DNA from: Aeromicrobium sp. Root344
GTDB taxonomy: Bacteria; Actinomycetota; Actinomycetes; Propionibacteriales; Nocardioidaceae
Reading direction: 5' to 3'
Assembly: GCF_001425755.1 (NCBI RefSeq)
Contig: NZ_LMDH01000001.1
Location: 1,830,335-1,894,334 of the forward strand
DNA: 64,000 nucleotides
Shown here one piece after another: positions 58,501-64,000 of this stretch. A model generated the notes under the pieces. The model saw nothing but the letters and a program-made list of their open reading frames with translations. It did no database searches and was not told where the DNA came from. Positions within the stretch are counted from its first letter, which is position 1. Each line of letters opens with the position of its first letter. Both the position numbers and the translations under genes were made by a program.

Positions 58501-59410
58501 GTGGCGCGAAGCGGACACCGAGTGTCGCGGCCAGGTGGTGCTCGAGTGCGGTGTTGTAGGTCTCCGACGCCGCCACTGCCGCCTCGTAGAGCACCCGCCC
58601 ATAGATGGCGAGCCACTTGCCGCCCGTCGTCTGGACCTTGTTCGCCACCGCGACGTGGGTGTGAAGGTCGGGGTCACCAGCACGCGAGTCGCGGTGCGTG
58701 AATCCCGTCGCGATCAGCCCACGCGTCTCGACCTGCCGAGCCCCGTTCAAGCCTTCGCGGGTGAACAGTGCCTCGCGTTCGATGAATCTCAACGCGTCGG
58801 ACACCGCGGCATCGTGGGCCTTCTCGATCACCGCTGACACTTCTGGCGGAGCGATTGCCCACAGTGTGGAGACCGACTTGACCGGCGAGAACGTCAGGTC
58901 AAAACCGGCGACGGCCGCGCGTGGTGGACGTGAGTATCGCTTCAACGCCGCGTCGAGCTCACGGGGGTTCGTAGGTTCCCGGCCGTGCTCCTCGACGAAG
59001 AATTCCTTGGCCACCTCCGTACGCGCGCGTGCACGAACGTCGGCCGGCGAAGCAGGTGCGGAGTGCTCGTTCTCGGAACTCAGGAAGCGGGCGCGAAGTC
59101 CCACCTCAGCCCGGAAGCCCTCGCTGAGTTGATTGTCATAAAGCCGGTATGGCCGACCCAGCCGATCGCCGGAGACCGGATCGAGTCCATGTCCGAACAG
59201 GTGAAGCATCTGCTCCGCCGTGACGACGTCACCGGTCTCGATACCGTCAATCCCGGCTAGCCCCGAGCCCATCCAGACGCCGGGCGCCTCACCTTTCGCC
59301 GAGTAGTAGTCCGCCAGTGTCGCGTGCCCCTTCTCGGTCGAGTCCATCGCAGCGACCTGCCGGGTCAAGTACTCATACCCGGAACCGGCCGAGAGCTTGT
59401 GCAACGTCAT
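55592..59410 (-). CDS. MobF family conjugative relaxase-helicase (TraA-like)
   Basis: 1272 aa from ATG 59410, with GGGGAA 8 nt upstream. Relaxase domain: catalytic Tyr pair near the N-terminus (SGYEYLTRQV, Tyr12/Tyr14) and the metal-binding His triad (HRDSRAGDPDLHTHV, about residues 238-251). TrwC/TraI-type helicase: Walker A AAAGSGKTT (about 579-586), Walker B LVIIDEAGM, motif GDDQQLAAIGAGG, and the C-terminal STVHSAQGLTADTMH. It nicks oriT and unwinds DNA for transfer. An upstream in-frame start would add 62 residues with no RBS. C-terminal 350 residues are uncharacterised. No oriT identified. Confidence 0.9.
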   Translation of the reverse strand: MTLHKLSAGSGYEYLTRQVAAMDSTEKGHATLADYYSAKGEAPGVWMGSGLAGIDGIETGDVVTAEQMLHLFGHGLDPVSGDRLGRPYRLYDNQLSEGFRAEVGLRARFLSSENEHSAPASPADVRARARTEVAKEFFVEEHGREPTNPRELDAALKRYSRPPRAAVAGFDLTFSPVKSVSTLWAIAPPEVSAVIEKAHDAAVSDALRFIEREALFTREGLNGARQVETRGLIATGFTHRDSRAGDPDLHTHVAVANKVQTTGGKWLAIYGRVLYEAAVAASETYNTALEHHLAATLGVRFAPRSDAQRGKRLVREIVGINPSLNQEWSKRRRDINVRQGELAADFQQTHGRPPTPLETIGLAQQANLETRDAKHEPRSLAEQRSVWHDEAVNKLGSQQAADDMVAEALHPIATVCDGVSATWVADTAQRVVAELESHRATWKTTHARAEAQRQVRDTEIDSGRLDAAVGWVVNHVLEHLSVNLTPDLDPISDPEKLRRADGSSVYRHTGHDLFTSPRILEAEQQIMIAADREDGRLVPVETVEVALLESAANGIALNQGQAQLVREMALSGRRLQVGIAAAGSGKTTAMQILASAWDDAGGQVVGLAPSAAAAAALGAETGITSDTLAKLVHELDVGSPSPLLSIGPETLVIIDEAGMADTLTLARVINHAIDNGASVRLIGDDQQLAAIGAGGVLRDIVAIHGAARLDQLMRFTDAAEAAASIALRHGNPSALGYYFDQDRVHIGSTTTTTDAVFAAWSKDRAAGMDSLMVAPTHDLVTELNLRARATRLDKTTPDAEVDLADGSRASIGDTMRTRRNDRRLALSPTDWVKNGDRWTVTDVQGGSLTARHARSGLHITLPAPYVAEHVELGYASTVHSAQGLTADTMHGVITGTESRETLYSMMTRGRHANHVHLAVGGDGDPHQLLHPDTREPATATEILESILARTGTAVSATTTAREATSPAAQLNEAATRYADALVAAAEDVLGPDHIRKIADQAEELLTGLTGTPGWSSLSAQLLMIETNGLSACDLLETAFAYRPLDDADDAALVLGWRLHTLASTDGGPLPWLPAIPAKLTEDSTWGTYLVERAEQVSTFARNVRRSTDQHSHQWLPPNTALPAGLTSDIEVWRAAHGIPESDLRPTGLPQVDFAAREHQQRLDQSLTHHLDKQGAAWLRPISELVGHSDNHTPVLAGRLALLAQQGHDVHRLLEAAAGQGSLPDDHPTAALDSRITRLLAGESHVFDRVQRQRTSSPRRSTDLPPGGPGVGI

Positions 59411-59555
59411 GGTCACGTTCCCCAAGGCCGAGAAATCAGCACGAGTGGCCACGCGAGGCACCCTCAATGAAAGAGGTGTGTGGAAGTTGATGGGCGTCGT
59501 TTCCGTGCCGGGCGTTTCAATTCCGTCGTATGTTGAGCGATCAGTACCGTAATTA

Positions 59556-59567
59556 CAACGTTCGTTG
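59556..59567. repeat. Inverted repeat CAACG-TT-CGTTG in the relaxase / nitroreductase gap
   Basis: 5-bp perfect arms around TT in the 189-bp divergent intergenic region, just at the -35 (TTGCAT) of the nitroreductase promoter. It may be an operator or an oriT-related feature. Confidence 0.4.
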
Positions 59568-59593
59568 CATATCCGTTTGATTGGCGCTACGGT
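59565..59593 (+). promoter_or_regulatory. Leaderless promoter of the nitroreductase gene
   Basis: TTGCAT (59565-59570), 17 nt, TACGGT (59588-59593), 6 nt, GTG at 59600. Confidence 0.6.
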
Positions 59594-59599
59594 CACCGG

Positions 59600-60268
59600 G
59601 TGAACGAGAACCTTGACGAAGGTGCATTCAACCTCGATGAGGCCGATCGCCTGTTGAGCACGACCCGTGCTGTGCGCCGCCGACTTGATCTGGAGCGTCC
59701 GGTGTCACGCGAGGTGGTCGAGAACTGCATCGAAGTCGCTATGCAGGCGCCGATCGGAGGCAACGTCGAGGTCCGTCGTTGGGTGGTCGTCACCGACCAG
59801 GGGCTCAAGGATCAGATCGCTGCGCACTATCGGACGGCCGCCGATCCTTACCTCGACGAGACCTTCGAGGATGCATACAAGCGGGGCGACCAGCAAAAGC
59901 TCCGTGTTGTGGCCAGCGCGAAGTTCCTTGCCGCCAACTTCGAGCGGGTGCCAGTCTTCGTCATCCCTTGCATTGAGCCTGGCATCGACTTCTCGGACAG
60001 CATCTCCGCCGTCGCAGATTTTGCCTCTGTGCTGCCCGGTGTGTGGAACTTCCAGCTCGCGCTGCGTGCGCGCGGGCTTGGCACGACGCTCACCACTCTC
60101 CACCTCTACGAAGAAAGAGCGGTGGGCGACCTTCTCGGGATCCCGGCCTCGGTGAGTCAGATCTGCTTGCTGCCTGTGGCGTACACGGTGGGGCGCAACT
60201 TCAAGCCGGCGAAGCGGGTCGACGCCCGCAAGGTCACGTATTGGAACTCCTGGCCCACAACGAAATGA
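59600..60268 (+). CDS. Nitroreductase family protein
   Basis: 222 aa from GTG, supported by TACGGT 6 nt upstream. Nitroreductase fold: STTRAVRRRLDLERPVSREVVENCIEVAMQAPIGGN (FMN phosphate and Arg site), RRWVVVTD, ALRARGLGTTLTTL, LLGIPASV and a C-terminal VGRNFKPAKRVDARKVTYWN. FMN-dependent NAD(P)H reductase of nitro or quinone compounds; the substrate is not readable. Placed before an oligopeptide-type ABC importer. Confidence 0.9.
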   Translation: MNENLDEGAFNLDEADRLLSTTRAVRRRLDLERPVSREVVENCIEVAMQAPIGGNVEVRRWVVVTDQGLKDQIAAHYRTAADPYLDETFEDAYKRGDQQKLRVVASAKFLAANFERVPVFVIPCIEPGIDFSDSISAVADFASVLPGVWNFQLALRARGLGTTLTTLHLYEERAVGDLLGIPASVSQICLLPVAYTVGRNFKPAKRVDARKVTYWNSWPTTK

Positions 60269-60285
60269 GGGGGCGGGCAAAACCA

Positions 60286-60314
60286 TTGTCCTCGTAGGAA
60301 CTGTGTTGTACATT
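60286..60314 (+). promoter_or_regulatory. Promoter of the oligopeptide-type ABC operon
   Basis: TTGTCC (60286-60291), 17 nt, TACATT (60309-60314), about 50 nt before the ATG 60365, which has its own GGAGG. Confidence 0.55.
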
Positions 60315-60364
60315 CACCGTTACATATCAACGTCTATCGACTATCCGGGCTGGAGGTCTTTCGC

Positions 60365-61357
60365 ATGAGTGCGTTGCCAGAGGTCGGCCTACCGGTCGTC
60401 GGCCCGCGGGCCTGGAAATTCGGTTTCATCGCGCGAGTCGCCTCGACTTTCGTCGGTGCTGTGGGGACGATCGTCGCCGCCTCGTTCGTCATCTTCACTG
60501 CCCTGAGCTTCGCTCCCGGGGACCCGGTGGCGCAGATCTTGGGGCCCAAGGCCACCGACGAGGCGCGCGCAGCGAAGGCTGCAGAGCTCGGTCTCGATGA
60601 CCCGTTGATCGAGCGGTACTGGCACTGGTTGACATCGCTGGTTCACGGAGACCTCGGCACGTCGTTCACCTATCGCGAAGACGTCACCAAGCTTGTCGAG
60701 CCACGACTCGAGACCACGTTCTTGCTCGTGCTGATGGCAGCACTGACGATGCTGGTGGTCGGGATCGCGCTTGGATCGCTGGGCGGAATCAGCGAGCGGT
60801 GGCGTCCCTATGTCAGCGCCGCGGCTGGGTTGGGAGTGTCGGTCCCCACGTTCGTGGCGTCAAGTGTGCTCATCAGCGTTTTCGCAGTTCAGCTGGGCTG
60901 GTTCCCCACGTTCGGAGCGGGCGAAGGCCTCGCCGACAGAATCAGGCACCTCGTGCTTCCCGCCATCGCGCTGTCCATCAGCTACGGCGCCTACGTCACA
61001 CAGCTCTCGGCGACGGCGGTGCGCGACGAGGCGTGTAAGGAGCACGTGATGACCAGTCGCGGACGGGGAATCCCAGGCAATCGCATCGTCTTTCGGCACA
61101 TTTTGCGCAACGCCGCCCTTCCGGTGATGACGGCATCCGGTCTGGCGATCGCGGGTCTCGTGGCCGGTGCGGTTGTCGTCGAGCAGGCGTTCGCCATCGA
61201 CGGCATCGGGTCACTGCTGATCGCCAGCATCTCGAGCAAGGACTACCCGGTTGTGCTCGCAGTGTCGCTCATCATCGTCATCGTCTTCGTCGTCGTCATG
61301 ACGATCATCGACGTCGCTCAGGTGCTTTTGGATCCACGTCAGAGAGAAGGCCGCTGA
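60365..61357 (+). CDS. Oligopeptide/nickel-type ABC permease 1 (DppB-like)
   Basis: 330 aa. DppB signature: SFVIFTALSFAPGDPVAQILGP (N-terminal helix), HWLTSLVHGDLGTSFTYREDV, EAA loop HVMTSRGRGIPGNRIVFRHILRNAALPVMTASG. GGAGG 8 nt before the ATG. The stop overlaps the next gene (TGATG). Imports peptides, nickel or opines; the binding protein that would tell is missing in view. Confidence 0.93.
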   Translation: MSALPEVGLPVVGPRAWKFGFIARVASTFVGAVGTIVAASFVIFTALSFAPGDPVAQILGPKATDEARAAKAAELGLDDPLIERYWHWLTSLVHGDLGTSFTYREDVTKLVEPRLETTFLLVLMAALTMLVVGIALGSLGGISERWRPYVSAAAGLGVSVPTFVASSVLISVFAVQLGWFPTFGAGEGLADRIRHLVLPAIALSISYGAYVTQLSATAVRDEACKEHVMTSRGRGIPGNRIVFRHILRNAALPVMTASGLAIAGLVAGAVVVEQAFAIDGIGSLLIASISSKDYPVVLAVSLIIVIVFVVVMTIIDVAQVLLDPRQREGR

Positions 61358-62211
61358 TGGCCACGATCGCGGCAGCCGGTGCCACTGTGGTACCAGCGGA
61401 ACGGTGTCCCAAGGACAAGCTGCTCATCGTCTCCGCCCTGATCTGTGCACTGGTGGCACTGGTCGCGGCCTTCGGTGCCTTCATCGCGCCGTACTCGCCG
61501 AACCAGACAGACGTGCTGAGTGCCAGCCTCGGTCCGAGTGGCCAGCACTGGTTTGGCACCGATGGCATCGGGCGCGACATCTTCTCGCGGGCGGTCAGCG
61601 GTGCTCGGATCAGCTTTGCAGGCGCCGGCATCATCGTCGTGGGCAGCGCATTCATCGGAACAGCCCTGGCCATCTTCTCTGCCTGGAACGGTGGGTGGGT
61701 GGATCGCGCGCTGAACCGCGTGCTCAACGTGATGTTCGCGGTCCCCGGGATCCTTGTCGCAGTGCTGGCATCGGCCGTGTTTGGTGCTGGCTTCTGGGCG
61801 CCGGTCATCGCTCTGACCATCGTGTACGTACCGTTCTACGCTCGCGTGGTTCGTTCGGCAGCGGTCCAGGAGTGCGCCATGCCCTACATTGAGGGATTGC
61901 AGCTGGCTGGGCTGTCGTCGTGGCGCATCTGCACCCGCCACATCCTGCGGAACGTCTCGCCGATGGTCCTCGCCCAGGCGACGATCGCCTTCGGCAACGC
62001 GTTGGTTGACTTCGCGGCGGTCTCGTTCATCGGGCTCGGTGTCCAGCCGCCCACCTCGGAGTGGGGGCTCATGGTTGCTGACGGACGTGCCGAGATCCTC
62101 AACGGGGCGCCGCAGCAGAGCCTCGCGGCGGGCATGTGCATCGTCGTCACCGTGGTGGCCTTCAACGTGCTCGGTGACCGGCTGTCGGCTCGCACTGGAG
62201 GTCAACGATGA
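61357..62211 (+). CDS. Oligopeptide/nickel-type ABC permease 2 (DppC-like)
   Basis: 284 aa. DppC features: AFIAPYSPNQTDVLSASLGPSGQHWFGTDGIGRDIFSRAVSGARISF, EAA loop YIEGLQLAGLSSWRICTRHILRNVSPMVL, FIGLGVQPPTSEWGLMVADGR. Pairs with the preceding permease. Confidence 0.93.
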   Translation: MATIAAAGATVVPAERCPKDKLLIVSALICALVALVAAFGAFIAPYSPNQTDVLSASLGPSGQHWFGTDGIGRDIFSRAVSGARISFAGAGIIVVGSAFIGTALAIFSAWNGGWVDRALNRVLNVMFAVPGILVAVLASAVFGAGFWAPVIALTIVYVPFYARVVRSAAVQECAMPYIEGLQLAGLSSWRICTRHILRNVSPMVLAQATIAFGNALVDFAAVSFIGLGVQPPTSEWGLMVADGRAEILNGAPQQSLAAGMCIVVTVVAFNVLGDRLSARTGGQR

Positions 62212-63233
62212 TGACGGCGGCAGGCGTGAGCGCTGACGCACGCGGACCCGCGCTGCTCGACATCCGAGACCTGGGTATCAGGCTGACGGATCGCGTGCCA
62301 CATCGCGTCCTGGTGCAGGACGTCACGCTGTCCATGCACCCCGGCGAGTCGGTCGGACTGGTGGGGGAGTCAGGTTCGGGCAAGTCCATGACTGTCAAGG
62401 CCGCGATGCGTCTCCTCCCGAGCAACGCCGAGGTGGAGGGCAGCATCGAGTTCGACGGCCGACTGGTCGACCGGTTCAGCCGGTCGGAGCTGGCCGCCTA
62501 CCGCAGCTCCGATGTCGGGTTGATCCACCAGGATCCACGCGCGCACACCAACCCGATGCGTACGGTCGGCCAGTTCCTGGTGGAGAGTGTGGTTGCCACT
62601 CGCAAGATGTCCAAGCGCGAGGCGACCGACCGCGCCATCAGCCTGTTGGCCGAGATGGGTATCGGCGACGCGCGGCGCCGGATGGATCAGTACCCTCACC
62701 AGCTGTCCGGAGGCTTGCTGCAGCGCGTCATGATCGCCGCCACGCTCATGAATGAGCCCCGACTCATCTTCGCCGACGAGCCGACGACGGCGCTCGACGT
62801 GACTGTGCAGTCAGAGGTCATGGCGATCTTGATGGAGCAGATCGAGGAGCGCGACCTCGGCATGCTCTTGGTCACCCATGACCTGGACCTCGCCGCCGCG
62901 GTGAGCGACACCCTGGTCGTCATGTACGCAGGAACCGTGGTCGAGTCGGGGGGCGCCAAGGATCTTTACGCCGACCCGCGGCACCCCTACACCGCAGCCC
63001 TTTTGGCATCCCGCCCGAGCACCACACAGGTCAAGCGCCTGGTGTCGATCCAGGGTCGACCGGCGGCGGCCTTCGAGGTGGGCCAGGGTTGCGTCTTCGC
63101 GGCGCGGTGTCCGTTCGCCACGGAGCTGTGCCGCACGGACCGCCCTGAGATGCGGCTGGTCGACGGTAGTCACGTCGCGTGCCACCGTGCTGAGGCGATC
63201 GCTGACGATCTGAAGGTGGCCTTGCATGACTGA
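62208..63233 (+). CDS. ABC transporter ATP-binding protein (DppD-like)
   Basis: 341 aa. Walker A GESGSGKSM, signature LSGGLLQRV, Walker B IFADEPTTALDV, C-terminal oligopeptide-specific region with CVFAARCPFATELCRTDRPEM, the Cys-rich motif (CX6C-type) conserved in DppD/OppD and able to hold an Fe-S cluster. ATGA overlap with the permease and 8-nt overlap with the next ATPase. Confidence 0.93.
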   Translation: MMTAAGVSADARGPALLDIRDLGIRLTDRVPHRVLVQDVTLSMHPGESVGLVGESGSGKSMTVKAAMRLLPSNAEVEGSIEFDGRLVDRFSRSELAAYRSSDVGLIHQDPRAHTNPMRTVGQFLVESVVATRKMSKREATDRAISLLAEMGIGDARRRMDQYPHQLSGGLLQRVMIAATLMNEPRLIFADEPTTALDVTVQSEVMAILMEQIEERDLGMLLVTHDLDLAAAVSDTLVVMYAGTVVESGGAKDLYADPRHPYTAALLASRPSTTQVKRLVSIQGRPAAAFEVGQGCVFAARCPFATELCRTDRPEMRLVDGSHVACHRAEAIADDLKVALHD

Positions 63234-64000
63234 CCCAGCAGGTGGACAGGCGACACGTGTCGTGACGACCGCACCGCAATCGTCGCCGAACGCAGGATCG
63301 GCCATCCTCACGGTTGAGCACCTGACGAAGGTCTTCGGGCGCAGCGGCCGTGAGCACAAGGCGGTCGATGACCTGAGCTTCCACCTGGATGAAGGTGAGT
63401 CGCTTGCGATCGTGGGCGAGTCCGGATCAGGGAAGACGACGACCGCGCGGATCGTGGCCGGCCTCGAGACAGCGACGTCGGGGAGAGTAGTCATGGACGG
63501 CCTCGACGTGACACGTGGACCTCGCACCGGTCGCCGGAAAGATGTGGCACGAATCGTCCAGATGGTCTTTCAGGACCCGTTCGGGTCGCTGGATCCCCGA
63601 CAGAAGATCGGCAAGGGCCTCGAGGAGCTGCTGACGATCCACTTCGGTCTGTCCGGTTCCGGTCTGTCGGATCGGGTCTCGGAACTCCTGGACCAGGTCG
63701 GCCTCGATGATCGCCATGCGGCGTACCTGCCGCGGACGCTCTCTGGGGGTCAGCGGCAGAGGGTTGCCATCGCTCGTGCTCTTGCCCTGGAGCCCAAGAT
63801 CCTGATCCTCGACGAAGCCGTCTCGGCTTTGGACGTCAGCGTGCAGGCCCAGGTGTTGAACCTGCTGGTCGACATCCGGCAGAACACGGGGATCTCCTAC
63901 CTGTTCGTCTCGCACGACCTCGGCGTCGTTCGCCAGGTCACCGACAACTGCCTCGTGCTGAACTGCGGCAAGCTGGTCGAGTCCGGCCCTACGGCCCAGG
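63226..64000 (+). CDS. ABC transporter ATP-binding protein (DppF-like), 3' end outside the window
   Basis: 258 codons, no stop before the right edge. Walker A GESGSGKTT, Q-loop MVFQDPFGSLDPRQKIG, signature LSGGQRQRVAIARA, Walker B ILILDEAVSALDVSVQAQVLNLL, H-loop SHDLGVV. With DppD it forms the heterodimeric ATPase of an oligopeptide-family importer. The missing part should be the C-terminal 60-80 residues. Confidence 0.92.
   Translation, partial: MTDPAGGQATRVVTTAPQSSPNAGSAILTVEHLTKVFGRSGREHKAVDDLSFHLDEGESLAIVGESGSGKTTTARIVAGLETATSGRVVMDGLDVTRGPRTGRRKDVARIVQMVFQDPFGSLDPRQKIGKGLEELLTIHFGLSGSGLSDRVSELLDQVGLDDRHAAYLPRTLSGGQRQRVAIARALALEPKILILDEAVSALDVSVQAQVLNLLVDIRQNTGISYLFVSHDLGVVRQVTDNCLVLNCGKLVESGPTAQ

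Larger units (their letters stand above)
52668..64000. mobile_element. Left end of a tRNA-Glu-integrated mobilizable element, right end outside the window
   Basis: Starts at the tRNA-Glu remnant, is followed by AT-rich DNA, an AbiE-like toxin-antitoxin pair, two small genes and a MobF relaxase. Integrase, coupling protein, transfer apparatus and the second att site are not in view. I cannot tell from this window where the element ends; the nitroreductase and ABC genes (59600 onward) may be cargo or, if the element ends earlier, chromosomal. No second copy of the tRNA 3' sequence was found between 52712 and 64000. Confidence 0.7.

Overview
The window is GC-rich and densely coded, with many GTG starts, ATGA/GTGA/TGATG stop-start overlaps and start codons placed 6-7 nt after a TANNNT -10 box (leaderless transcripts). 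With the purL / purF / purM / DUF3073 neighbourhood this points to an actinobacterium; my best guess is Nocardioidaceae (Aeromicrobium-like). That name is inferred from style and gene content, not from a search.

Layout. 1-5.9 kb: a secreted ELWxxDGT-repeat protein running off the left edge, an ABC-2 type exporter operon (ATPase, permease, TetR) whose leaderless promoter carries a TetR-like palindrome, a secreted NHL-repeat protein and a divergent decapeptide-repeat protein. 5.9-8.4 kb: a ferredoxin-reductase-type flavoprotein coupled to a 51-aa protein, then an Old Yellow Enzyme homologue. 8.4-18.5 kb: purine biosynthesis (purL, purF, purM, DUF3073) interrupted by a sterol-carrier-like protein, a glycerophosphodiester phosphodiesterase, a secreted DUF1906/peptidoglycan-binding protein and an acyl-CoA synthetase. 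18.5-29 kb: valine/leucine dehydrogenase, a ferric-reductase / FMN-binding / ApbE electron-transfer operon, a TetR-SDR operon divergent from a sterol desaturase and an INSIG-like membrane protein, a COG4280-type membrane protein and a second SDR. 29.1-29.5 kb: tRNA-Asp and tRNA-Phe, each with an intrinsic terminator. 30-34.2 kb: cysteine dioxygenase plus rhodanese, then a complete osmoprotectant-type ABC importer. 34.3-41.4 kb: two MMPL transporters around a two-component system, the second behind a TetR gene with a clear operator. 41.5-52.6 kb: secreted and housekeeping genes (GluQRS, serine hydrolase, SGNH hydrolase, GNAT, DUF1232, ANTAR-only protein), a one-polypeptide desaturase-reductase fusion divergent from an epoxide-hydrolase-like protein, and a stand-alone PP-loop (asparagine-synthetase-like) protein.

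52.67 kb to the right edge looks like one end of an integrated element. A 44-nt exact 3' piece of a tRNA-Glu(TTC) gene with no 5' half marks the junction. Beyond it lie an AbiEi/AbiEii-like toxin-antitoxin pair, two small proteins, a large MobF relaxase-helicase, a nitroreductase and an oligopeptide-type ABC importer cut by the window end. No integrase, coupling protein or type IV secretion gene is in view, so the other end, with the intact tRNA-Glu and probably the integrase, should lie to the right of the window. Whether the nitroreductase and ABC genes are cargo depends on finding that end.
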